DNA of 64,000 bases, from contig NZ_CP061941.1 of NCBI RefSeq assembly GCF_014805825.1, forward strand, positions 2,232,001 through 2,296,000. Direction: 5' to 3'. Each line of letters opens with the position of its first letter. The first letter of the stretch is position 1. Both the position numbers and the translations under genes were made by a program. This document shows positions 9,237 to 17,277 of the stretch, one piece after another. The DNA is from Marinomonas algicola (GTDB lineage: Bacteria; Pseudomonadota; Gammaproteobacteria; Pseudomonadales; Marinomonadaceae). Under the pieces are notes generated by a model that had not been told where the DNA came from, searched no databases, and worked only from the letters and a program-made list of their open reading frames with translations.

Positions 9237-10103
9237 ATGATCAAATCACATAAAACACAAGCCTGGCTGCTTCTAACTCCAGCCCTTATTTTGCTTTTCA
9301 CATTTACCTACCTCCCTATTGCGACGACCTTTGTCCGTAGTCTATTTGGCTACGGCGTTCAAATGGGCTCTCAAGCAAGTAGTGAAAACTACGTGCGTTT
9401 AATAGAAGACGAAGTCTTTTGGCAAGTATTGAAAAACAGCCTTTGGTACGCCCTCGTCACCGTCCCGGTATCGATCGTACTCGCGCTTAGCATGGCCATG
9501 TGGGTTAATTCAAAGTTGGCGGGCAAAAGCGTTCTTAGACTGTCTTTTTTCACACCGACTATTTTACCAATGATTTCGGTCGCCAATATTTGGTTACTTT
9601 TTTACAGTCCTGAAATAGGTTTATTTAATAACGTCCTTGAACAATTTGGTCTCTCTGGCATTAATTGGCTCGGTAACCCTGACACCGCACTGCCAAGCCT
9701 TATGGCAATGACCATTTGGAAAGAAGCAGGCTTTTTTATGATTTTCTACCTAGCCGCGTTGCAAACACTCTCACCAGATTTGTACAACGCCGCAAAAACG
9801 GAAAATGCCTCGCCCTTATATATGTTTAGAAGAATCACCTTTCCATTACTGATGCCAACGACCTTGTTTGTCTTTGTAAACGCCCTATTGAATTCCTTTA
9901 AACTCGTCGATCATTTGTTTATTTTGACCAAAGGCGGCCCAAATAACGCCACTAACTTATTGCTCTATTACATTTACGAAAACGCCTTTTCTTTCTTTGA
10001 TACCGCCTATGCCTCGTCTTTAACCGTCATATTACTTGGCCTACTCATACTCATGGCACTCATCCAATTTGGAATAATAGAGCGCCGCGTTCACTATCAC
10101 TAA
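9237..10103 (+). CDS. Ugp/MalF-type ABC transporter permease (UgpA-like)
   Basis: A 288-residue inner-membrane permease with six predicted membrane segments. The binding-protein-dependent transport EAA-type loop reads NAAKTENASPLYMFRRITFP in the last third, where it contacts the ATPase. It starts 57 bases after the binding-protein gene, and forms a heterodimer with the next gene product. UgpA-like by position and by WLLLTPALILLFTFTYLPI at the N-terminus. Confidence 0.86.
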   Translation: MIKSHKTQAWLLLTPALILLFTFTYLPIATTFVRSLFGYGVQMGSQASSENYVRLIEDEVFWQVLKNSLWYALVTVPVSIVLALSMAMWVNSKLAGKSVLRLSFFTPTILPMISVANIWLLFYSPEIGLFNNVLEQFGLSGINWLGNPDTALPSLMAMTIWKEAGFFMIFYLAALQTLSPDLYNAAKTENASPLYMFRRITFPLLMPTTLFVFVNALLNSFKLVDHLFILTKGGPNNATNLLLYYIYENAFSFFDTAYASSLTVILLGLLILMALIQFGIIERRVHYH

Positions 10104-10135
10104 GCAACAGGTTTTAATTAGACTGAGATGACACG

Positions 10136-10945
10136 ATGAAAACGCTTTTTACAGGACTTTCTAACACTCTCGCCTGGCTACTCGCGCTTGCGTGGATCTT
10201 TCCATTGCTCTATGCCTTTTGGGCGGCCTTCCACAGTGCCGAGTACACCACACACTTTTCCCTATTTGCGCCCATTGAATTAAGCAACTTTTACACAGCA
10301 TGGCAGCAGGCGCCTTTCTTACACTACATGGTGAACACCTTTGCTATTACGACCTTGACGCTCATCAGCCAATTAATCGTCTGTACCTTGGCCGCGTATG
10401 CCCTAGCACGAATTCCTTTTCGTGGGCGTGCCGTGGTGTTTAGTTTCGTTATTATGCAATTGATGGTAGCGCCAGAAATCCTCATCGTAGAGAATTATCA
10501 AACACTCGCCTACTTTGGAATGATTGATAGCTATGCCGCTGTAGCATTGCCTTACATCGCCAGCGCCTTTGGTATTTTTTTGCTACGCCAAAGTTTTAAA
10601 ACCGTCCCATTGGACCTTGAAAACGCCGCTAAGTTGGAAGGTTGCAACCTCTTGCAAATTATTTGGAAAGTCTATGTTCCGTTGGCCAAACCCACTTATC
10701 TAGCCTACGCCTTAGTATCAATCAGCACGCATTGGAACAATTTCTTATGGCCATTGGTCGCTACAAACACAGAAAACAGCCGACCACTTACCGTTGGTCT
10801 TTCCATTTTTGGCGCCCCCGAATCCGGCGTCAATTGGGCCATCATCTGCGCCGGAACATTAATCTCCATTGCGCCTCTTTTAGTTATGTTTATTGTCTTT
10901 CAAAAACAATTTATTCAATCCTTTATGCACGCCGGTATTAAATAA
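10136..10945 (+). CDS. Ugp/MalG-type ABC transporter permease (UgpE-like)
   Basis: A 269-residue permease with six membrane segments and the EAA-type loop ENAAKLEGCNLLQIIWKVYV. It is the second membrane subunit of the importer and the last gene of the operon; a strong terminator follows within 60 bases. N-terminal TGLSNTLAWLLALAWIFPLL is the usual first membrane helix of MalG/UgpE proteins. Confidence 0.86.
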   Translation: MKTLFTGLSNTLAWLLALAWIFPLLYAFWAAFHSAEYTTHFSLFAPIELSNFYTAWQQAPFLHYMVNTFAITTLTLISQLIVCTLAAYALARIPFRGRAVVFSFVIMQLMVAPEILIVENYQTLAYFGMIDSYAAVALPYIASAFGIFLLRQSFKTVPLDLENAAKLEGCNLLQIIWKVYVPLAKPTYLAYALVSISTHWNNFLWPLVATNTENSRPLTVGLSIFGAPESGVNWAIICAGTLISIAPLLVMFIVFQKQFIQSFMHAGIK

Positions 10946-11000
10946 AAATAAGTCATAAATAAGGAACCATTAAAAAGGAGCATAAAAGCGGAAACAATAA

Positions 11001-11036
11001 AGGGGGGCGTAAAAAGAAGACGCCCCTTTTTGCTTT
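11001..11036 (+). terminator. Rho-independent terminator of the Ugp-type ABC operon
   Basis: GGGGCGT at 11004-11010 pairs with ACGCCCC at 11020-11026, flanked by A-run and followed by TTTTTGCTTT. It lies about 55 bases after the last permease gene. Confidence 0.85.
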
Positions 11037-11107
11037 AGTCAACAGTAAATCGTTTTTTTTATACACTCAGCCCGATAAAACGCTCAATGCGTCGTTAACC
11101 AAGCCAA

Positions 11108-11395
11108 TCACTCCTCTAATTTAAGAATCGCTTCTAACTCTTTATAATCATCCAGTTCCATAAGCAATCGAGTCTTTTCACTTTTGGCAATTTTGAGCCA
11201 GCTTTCGCCCTCTAACGCCCCCACCAAGGCATACAAAAAATTCAAACTGGGATTCACACGACTTTCTTTTTTTAAACGGATAAACGCCCGCACCGCACCA
11301 AGAGCCCTAAGTTCTTCAACTGTAGTTATGCCAACCTCAATCAATAACGCTTCGGACTTAGGCCCCAAACCCTGTAAGTCTCTTAATCTACTCAA
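11108..11395 (-). CDS. TfoX C-terminal-domain protein
   Basis: A 95-residue protein matching the TfoX/Sxy C-terminal domain alone: LRDLQGLGPKSEALLIEVG is the helix-hairpin-helix-like start, followed by ITTVEELRALGAVRAFIRLK. Full TfoX proteins regulate competence and carry an extra N-terminal domain that is missing here; stand-alone C-domain proteins are common and of unknown function. It follows the GIY-YIG gene on the same strand after about 50 bases. Confidence 0.75.
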   Translation of the reverse strand: MSRLRDLQGLGPKSEALLIEVGITTVEELRALGAVRAFIRLKKESRVNPSLNFLYALVGALEGESWLKIAKSEKTRLLMELDDYKELEAILKLEE

Positions 11396-11444
11396 CTTCT
11401 CTCAGCTCCTCGTTACGCATATAAAACGGCAAAAACCAGTTGGC

Positions 11445-12326
11445 TCAGACTATTTTTAATTCCTCTTCTTCTACAGTAGCAAGCGTTCTACCTTTATCAT
11501 CTTTCCATTCCTTTAAACCATTAGCACTGCGCCCCATGATGACAGCAGCGGCACTGGATGGACTGCTAAACAAATAGTCCTGTTCGAAAACAAACGACTC
11601 GCCTTTAGTGACAATAACGCCGCCTTCGATAAGTTCATCACGAATCAATTGGGCCCATTTGGGAAAAGACGGCACGGTATCTTTGGTCACTTCAGAGCCA
11701 GCGAACACCACAAAACCATCCGCTACTCGCTTGCCTCGACCATTGGCACCACGAGCACCTTTTACATAAAAACAATCGTCGACTTGAAATTGGTCATCGT
11801 TGTGTCGAACAAGCGGCTCAAACACTCGAAAACCCATGGTATTCACAAGGACTTGAAGGTACCCAATAAACTCTTCCATTTCCGCTTGGTCGGACTCAGA
11901 AATAGCGCTGCGTGTGGGCGTGTTGTCGTTCACCAAATCATAACGACCTGCTTGCTTTGCGATCTCAAACAATCGGGATTCAAGGTATTTGATATGAGCT
12001 TTATTAAGATTGTCGTCTTTACTAATAAAGACCACCGCCTCATTCCAGAAGTCTTTTTTCAATTCATGGACAGCCAGACGCTTCGCCACATTTTCGGTTT
12101 CGCCAATATAGACTTTGGGGTTCGAGGTAGAAGACTCCGCTTTGCCAAAAAGCAGATACACCGAGGTACTTTTCAAATCCGCTCTGTCGGTACAATCTTT
12201 CACCTTGCCTCGCGGAATACGATAAGCCTTGCCATTCCAATTGGACAACTCGCACATCATGCGACCTTCTGGATCAGCATCCATTAAGAAAAGCTTTATC
12301 GTTTTTGCGTATTGCTTGTTGTACAT
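11445..12326 (-). CDS. GIY-YIG nuclease-like protein with C-terminal DUF4357
   Basis: A 293-residue protein. Residues about 50-130 form a GIY-YIG-like domain: SVYLLFGK, then KVYIGETENVAKRL with the conserved Arg, and Glu in YLESRLFEIAKQ. The C-terminus (ANGLKEWKDDKGRTL) matches DUF4357, which commonly accompanies this nuclease domain. The first motif is LLF rather than GIY, so activity is uncertain. Such proteins are frequent near restriction-modification genes; here it lies about 0.6 kb downstream of the SIR2 gene of the type I operon. Role unknown, possibly defence. Confidence 0.75.
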   Translation of the reverse strand: MYNKQYAKTIKLFLMDADPEGRMMCELSNWNGKAYRIPRGKVKDCTDRADLKSTSVYLLFGKAESSTSNPKVYIGETENVAKRLAVHELKKDFWNEAVVFISKDDNLNKAHIKYLESRLFEIAKQAGRYDLVNDNTPTRSAISESDQAEMEEFIGYLQVLVNTMGFRVFEPLVRHNDDQFQVDDCFYVKGARGANGRGKRVADGFVVFAGSEVTKDTVPSFPKWAQLIRDELIEGGVIVTKGESFVFEQDYLFSSPSSAAAVIMGRSANGLKEWKDDKGRTLATVEEEELKIV

Positions 12327-12503
12327 CTCACATTCCCTGATAAAAAGGCGTTAAGTCTAGACTTTAAGATACAAAGTTATAACCTGCTTAATAACGAATT
12401 ACTTGCAAATACTAACTCATGTAGCTAAGATTCGCGCATCTCATCTACCATGTGTAGAAGGAGTTACGACACCGTCCTCGCAAGAGGGCGAGGTCAGCTT
12501 TTC

Positions 12504-12698
12504 TTAGTTATTTCCTAATACATTATCTTTATTTCGTTCCCAACGTTTATTGTATTTTCTTCTTTCATGTTCACGCTCAACGTAAAATGCAGTCCAAGGC
12601 AAGATATAGTCGCCTCTATCATCTAGCACAACTAAATATCCTTCTTGCTCATACCAAATATGAATGCGCTTATTTTTACCTTTAGGTTCAGCCCACAT
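12504..12698 (-). CDS. Hypothetical small protein, possibly a remnant
   Basis: A 64-residue ORF, rich in Arg, Lys and aromatic residues (YLVVLDDRGDYILPWTAFYV, then a highly charged C-terminal stretch). No family recognised. The ATG at 12698 has no good ribosome site. The frame stays open upstream to a TGA at 12759-12761, and that stretch reads IRWPKPIIENDQHLSLK, which looks protein-like, so the gene may be truncated at its 5' end or use a rare start. A hairpin CCTCGC/GCGAGG lies just downstream at 12476-12493. It sits between the GIY-YIG gene and the SIR2 gene. Confidence 0.4.
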   Translation of the reverse strand: MWAEPKGKNKRIHIWYEQEGYLVVLDDRGDYILPWTAFYVEREHERRKYNKRWERNKDNVLGNN

Positions 12699-12897
12699 TT
12701 TTAAAGATAAATGTTGATCGTTTTCAATAATTGGCTTTGGCCAACGAATGCTCCAGATTCAGTTATTCCGCTTGTCGCTCACTAATCTAGGCATAGATCA
12801 TATGTATATTAATCGACATCATGAAATCAGCGCGCAGAAATAACTTACCAGACACAACTTTAATCCAGAATCCATTAAATACTATTGCTAAATAATT

Positions 12898-14004
12898 TTA
12901 GCTTTCTAACTTCAATAGTTTAAGTATTTCTTCGGGCTTATCCCAATCTCCATTAGCAAACCAAATAGGTGTTATTCCATGACTTGCTAAATGCCGATCT
13001 CTTAACAACCTTTCAGCTTCATCATCGGGAGCAACTACAATAGCAAAATGATCAGGTATTAGAGCTGGGGCAAAGCTATAAGTTTCTTTGAGAACATCCA
13101 AATAACGATCTGAAATTAAGCTACAGCCAACAAATAAGACTGTAAAACTGCCAAAAATTCTCTGTAGTGTTCGTGGAATTGGAAATGAATAATCTACTTT
13201 TCCTTCACCATAACCTTTGTCATATTCATTTTTAGTTAAAACCCTATCTCTCGGTTCATCAATATTTCCATGTAATTTGAGCAAGTATTTTTCATTCCTA
13301 TAAATCGCCTTTAAAAAACGACCAGTATCATCTTTTCCTACAACCTTTTCGTCAAATGGCATAGATTCATGGTGACAATGATCAAGAACCCTATCGAAAT
13401 TTGTCGTTATATAACATTCATTAAATAGGCCAGCCAACTCAGAAGAAGGACTTAAAGCAGGAGTAATACGCCCACCTTCAAAGTTTGATCGAAAATCGCG
13501 AGTAAATAAATCAATTCCAAGAGCTACAACAACTTCATCCATTAAGTTCTCATGATCACCAACTTTTAAGCGCTCTGCTATATCAGTTTTTAATCCCGCA
13601 TTTAGTGCTTCCTGCTCAATGTACTCAGACCAAGATGGACATCCAGAAGCAACTGAAAAACCTGCACCTACAAATGGAATAACAGTTGCTTTATGTTTAA
13701 CTAAATTTAGTAATCTGTCATATGCAGCTAGATTTCCGGGAAACTCTTCAGTATTTAAAATTTGGTTCCGTCTATTCTCAAGATCGTCTCTTACAATATT
13801 TCGATATACAGGTAAGTCTGCAGAAAACAAAACAGCACTTATTGGAGAAATACTCTGCACTTCTCCATCAGGTTTTCTGAGAAGTAATTCATAACCTTCA
13901 ATATCACCATCATCTAATCGATCATTCACATCTTTATTCTTAAAGAACTCTTTAACTTCTTCTGCATGCTCAAAAGAGCCATTTATGAGCCTTTTTAAAT
14001 CCAT
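12898..14004 (-). CDS. SIR2-like domain protein coupled to the type I R-M operon
   Basis: A 368-residue protein. After an unrecognised N-terminal region (1-105) comes a SIR2-like Rossmann domain: GAGFS at 113-117, TTNFD at 200-204, KLHGN at 243-247, and FVGCSLISDR at 291-300. The zinc-ribbon cysteines of true sirtuins are not seen; this matches the SIR2_2 group used by defence systems, where the domain typically degrades NAD+. Its ATG shares one base with the hsdS stop (TAATG at 14002-14006), so it is translated as part of the restriction operon. The gene is visibly AT-richer than hsdM. A role as a back-up suicide effector is inferred, not shown. Confidence 0.75.
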   Translation of the reverse strand: MDLKRLINGSFEHAEEVKEFFKNKDVNDRLDDGDIEGYELLLRKPDGEVQSISPISAVLFSADLPVYRNIVRDDLENRRNQILNTEEFPGNLAAYDRLLNLVKHKATVIPFVGAGFSVASGCPSWSEYIEQEALNAGLKTDIAERLKVGDHENLMDEVVVALGIDLFTRDFRSNFEGGRITPALSPSSELAGLFNECYITTNFDRVLDHCHHESMPFDEKVVGKDDTGRFLKAIYRNEKYLLKLHGNIDEPRDRVLTKNEYDKGYGEGKVDYSFPIPRTLQRIFGSFTVLFVGCSLISDRYLDVLKETYSFAPALIPDHFAIVVAPDDEAERLLRDRHLASHGITPIWFANGDWDKPEEILKLLKLES

Positions 14005-15653
14005 TAGATAAGCCCTCTATTTACAACTTCATCGGCCAATCTAATTTTAATCATTTGAGCATCTAAACATCTTAATTTAAGTTCATCACACGTCTTAATC
14101 AATAAATCAACCATAACTACAATTGCTCTTTGTGTTTCACGGGAGCGAGGCAGCTTAATTGGTATCGATTCAACTATACTTTTACTTATTTTCGGCATTG
14201 TTCCAGATGTTCCAGTCATTCTGCTCCATAGAAATTCACGCGTATTAGGAGCACTAAGAGTAAGTGACAAAAAACTAGGTTCAATAAGCTCATTAGCTCT
14301 TATTTTCATCATCAAATCGGGATAAATATAGCCAATACATTCTTTCTTAATAATTATATTAGAACCAACAAAATTAGATGAATTTCCTCTCTGGATTAAA
14401 ATGTCGTCAGGTTTTAACCATAAATGCGAATCACTTGATATATTTTCATCAATAAACTTACTTTCTTCGACATTCAGCTCTCCATAAGACGTTGCCCCAA
14501 GTTTTAAAACTTTAAGCTCCGTCTCATAACTAACTTCTTTAGCTGAAAAACCATTTTTGGGACCAAATGCAAGAAGATCTTTTAATTTAACATTAACGAC
14601 TTCCCCGAACGGCACTAGATTTCCCATAACGGCTAGTTGCATGATAGTTTGTTTTAGCTGGTCGATGCTTTGTTCTGTGGTGAATAAAGAGTCGAAATGG
14701 CCGCTGATGCGCGTCCAGTTTTCTGCTAACTCTTCGGCATTCTGGCTATTCACTAGAGTGTCTAGCAAGACAGTCACTAAGGTTTGGTGAGCATCAAGGC
14801 TGAAGTCCGTTTGCTCTTCCAGCTGATCACAAAGCGCCATCAACTCATCAACTTTCTCGACGATTAAATTCTGTTGTATTTCACTACATAAAGGCACAAG
14901 AGCTAAACGGGCTTTATCTGTTCCCATCCTAGGTAGATTCATTCCATGGGTTGATTCATTTGCATACAAAATAAAACGAGGAGATTTCATTACCAATCTA
15001 AGATAACTGGGAAGTAAATGCTTATAACCTCGAACAGGTATCATTTCAGTAGTACAAACACCCTGTTCATCTGCAACAATGACTTTATCTAAATAAGGCC
15101 TTAGTTTTCCATAAATAACATCACCGCTTTTGAAAACGTTTTTTGAGCTTTTAAATTGGCGTTCAGAAAAGCGCACTACTTTTAGCAGTCTTGATGTCTC
15201 TTTTTCAACATCTTCAAGCTCCAATACCCAAGTACTTGCAGTAACATCATTTGCTTCCGCTTTATCGCATTCACCGTAATTAGTCACATCACCCAAACGA
15301 CACCATTCCCACCCTTCCAGCAATTCAAACGGTTTTTCCTCTTCGCTAATCTCTGGCAGTTTTTTCGGCTTTTTGATTTTACCTTCTTTGACTAGCTGAG
15401 CTTTTTCTTGGGCGATACGTTCTAGCAAAATAGAGGCAGGTTCGTCATTCGGGTTTTGTGGGACCAGCTTGCCACGCACGGCGAGCTCTAGAATCAGCTC
15501 ACGCAGTTTCTTGATGCCGTAGAGTTCTATTTTTTTGTTTGAGCCTCGGCCAGAGCTGGATCTGCGTTTGATGGCGCTGCTCCAAATGTCGATGTGCTCG
15601 GTGATCAAGCCTTCTATCGGACTGGTATCTGTTGTTTGGGCGTTCACCGGCAT
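14004..15653 (-). CDS. hsdS: Type I restriction-modification specificity subunit
   Basis: A 549-residue HsdS with two target-recognition domains. The conserved region repeats: LRELILELAVRGKLVPQ near residues 51-67 and LKQTIMQLAVMGNLVPF near 333-349, each ahead of one TRD (about 110-275 and 350-525). It sets the two half-sites recognised by the HsdM/HsdR complex. In the second half the spacer normally following LVP is missing: LVPF runs straight into GEVVNVKLKDLLAFG. Base composition becomes AT-rich from about 14610 leftward, suggesting TRD2 was exchanged by recombination. ATG overlaps the hsdM stop by one base (TAATG, 15651-15655). Confidence 0.88.
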   Translation of the reverse strand: MPVNAQTTDTSPIEGLITEHIDIWSSAIKRRSSSGRGSNKKIELYGIKKLRELILELAVRGKLVPQNPNDEPASILLERIAQEKAQLVKEGKIKKPKKLPEISEEEKPFELLEGWEWCRLGDVTNYGECDKAEANDVTASTWVLELEDVEKETSRLLKVVRFSERQFKSSKNVFKSGDVIYGKLRPYLDKVIVADEQGVCTTEMIPVRGYKHLLPSYLRLVMKSPRFILYANESTHGMNLPRMGTDKARLALVPLCSEIQQNLIVEKVDELMALCDQLEEQTDFSLDAHQTLVTVLLDTLVNSQNAEELAENWTRISGHFDSLFTTEQSIDQLKQTIMQLAVMGNLVPFGEVVNVKLKDLLAFGPKNGFSAKEVSYETELKVLKLGATSYGELNVEESKFIDENISSDSHLWLKPDDILIQRGNSSNFVGSNIIIKKECIGYIYPDLMMKIRANELIEPSFLSLTLSAPNTREFLWSRMTGTSGTMPKISKSIVESIPIKLPRSRETQRAIVVMVDLLIKTCDELKLRCLDAQMIKIRLADEVVNRGLI

Positions 15654-17158
15654 TACTTCTCTCCACCCGCAGTCGCGTCAGACGAGCTTAACGCCGCGCC
15701 GAGTATGTCTTTTAGCTGGTTGCGTAATGCAGTGATGTCGTCTTGTTGTGCTTGGAAAGTGGCCAGCAATTCTTCTGGATCGTGGCTTTCTGCCGCTTCT
15801 TTATAGGGGTTTTTAATGTCTAAATTGAAGTTACGGGCGATGATCTCGTCGATAGAGACTTTCCACGCGTTGTTGGTTTCGACTCGGCTAGCAAAGCCGT
15901 CCGCTTCGTCGCCCCACCAGTCGATCTCGGTTTGAAATTCTTCAAACTTCATTGGCTTGGTTTTGTTGTAGTTTTTCACGCCATCTGGATACGGATGCTC
16001 ATAGAACCACACGTCTTTCGTCGGTTGGCCTTTGGTGAAAAACAAAATATTGGTTTTAATGCCCGTATAAGGGTTAAACACGCCATTTGGTAAACGCACG
16101 ATGGTGTGTAGGTTGCATTCTTCGGTGAGCATTTTTTTGATTTTGGTTTTTACGCCTTCGCCAAACAAGGTACCATCGGGTAAAACCACACCTGCTCTAC
16201 CGCCAGATTTGCTATCAGTTGGTTTAGACAGTACTTCGATAATCAGTTGTAGAAATAAATCCGCTGTCTCGCGGGTTTGCATGTCCGCTGGAAAGTTCTT
16301 TTCGATGCCGTCTTCTTCTGTGCCGCCGAACGGAGGATTGGTAGCAATCACATCGATGTTGCTGTCCCAGCTCGACAGCGGTTTGTTCAAGGTATTGCCA
16401 TGGCGGATTTGCACGGGTACTTCGATGCCATGCAACATCATATTGGTGATGCACAATAAATGCGGCAGCTGCTTTTTCTCAACGCCGTGAATTTGCTTTT
16501 GTAGGGTTTGATGATCGTCCGTGGTGTGCACATAACGCGCTTTCACATGATCGAAAGAACAGGCCAAAAAGCCACCGGTTCCTGTAGCTGGGTCCATAAT
16601 GGTTTCGCCCAGCTTTGGATCAAGACGATCAACAATAAAACGCGTAACAGCCCGCGGCGTATAGAATTCCCCTGCGTTACCGGCACTTTGTAAATCTCGC
16701 AGAATTTGCTCGTAAATATCGCCAAATAGATGACGCTCTTTAGAATCAGTAAAGTCAATTTCGTTAAGCTTGTTAATTACTTGGCGCAGCAGCGTGCCGT
16801 TTTTCATGTAGTTAAAAGCGTCGCTAAAGGCTTCTTTCACCACAAAACCACGTGGGTTTAGGTCGATAGGCGCGGTGAGGTTTTTTAGATCATAGAATAA
16901 ATCGTCGTTAACGAAATCGAGCAACTCGTCGCCCGTTATGCCTTCGGGATCGGCGGCCCAGTTGTGCCATAAATACTCTTCAGGAATTGGCGCTTTGTAG
17001 GAGCCTTCTAGTTCAAACGCAAGTTCTTCTTCTTGGGCATCGAATACTTTAAGAAACAGCAACCAAGACATTTGACCAAGGCGCTGAGCATCGCCATCGA
17101 CACCGGCGTCTTTGCGCATGATGTCTTGAATGGATTTTATTGCAGAACTAATAGACAT
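15653..17158 (-). CDS. hsdM: Type I restriction-modification DNA methyltransferase subunit
   Basis: About 501 residues from ATG 17158 (AAGAG upstream; family start MSISSAIKSIQDIMRK); the frame is open to 17254 but that extension is not family-like. An HsdM N-terminal helical domain is followed by the N6-adenine methyltransferase domain: SAM motif DPATGTGGFL and catalytic NPPF near residue 276. It methylates adenine in the HsdS-defined target, protecting host DNA. It is 119 bases after hsdR and overlaps hsdS by one base. Length and motifs are complete, so methylation should be functional. Confidence 0.92.
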   Translation of the reverse strand: MSISSAIKSIQDIMRKDAGVDGDAQRLGQMSWLLFLKVFDAQEEELAFELEGSYKAPIPEEYLWHNWAADPEGITGDELLDFVNDDLFYDLKNLTAPIDLNPRGFVVKEAFSDAFNYMKNGTLLRQVINKLNEIDFTDSKERHLFGDIYEQILRDLQSAGNAGEFYTPRAVTRFIVDRLDPKLGETIMDPATGTGGFLACSFDHVKARYVHTTDDHQTLQKQIHGVEKKQLPHLLCITNMMLHGIEVPVQIRHGNTLNKPLSSWDSNIDVIATNPPFGGTEEDGIEKNFPADMQTRETADLFLQLIIEVLSKPTDSKSGGRAGVVLPDGTLFGEGVKTKIKKMLTEECNLHTIVRLPNGVFNPYTGIKTNILFFTKGQPTKDVWFYEHPYPDGVKNYNKTKPMKFEEFQTEIDWWGDEADGFASRVETNNAWKVSIDEIIARNFNLDIKNPYKEAAESHDPEELLATFQAQQDDITALRNQLKDILGAALSSSDATAGGEK

Positions 17159-17277
17159 GGATTTTCTCTTAATAAAGCGTTTTGTAAAAAGTACGGGCGC
17201 TGAATGGTGAGCGCCCGTGTAATAGCATGTTTCTAATGATATAAAGCGGATCAAGTCACGTTATATTAGTATGAACG

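Noticed and set aside
12476..12493. CCTCGC/GCGAGG hairpin considered as a CRISPR or integron attC unit
   Set aside because: Single copy, no repeats or integrase near by; a simple hairpin.
12898..14004. Reading the SIR2 protein as a true sirtuin deacetylase
   Set aside because: Zinc-ribbon cysteines and sirtuin GxRxxSGIP-type motifs are not seen; SIR2-like defence group fits better.
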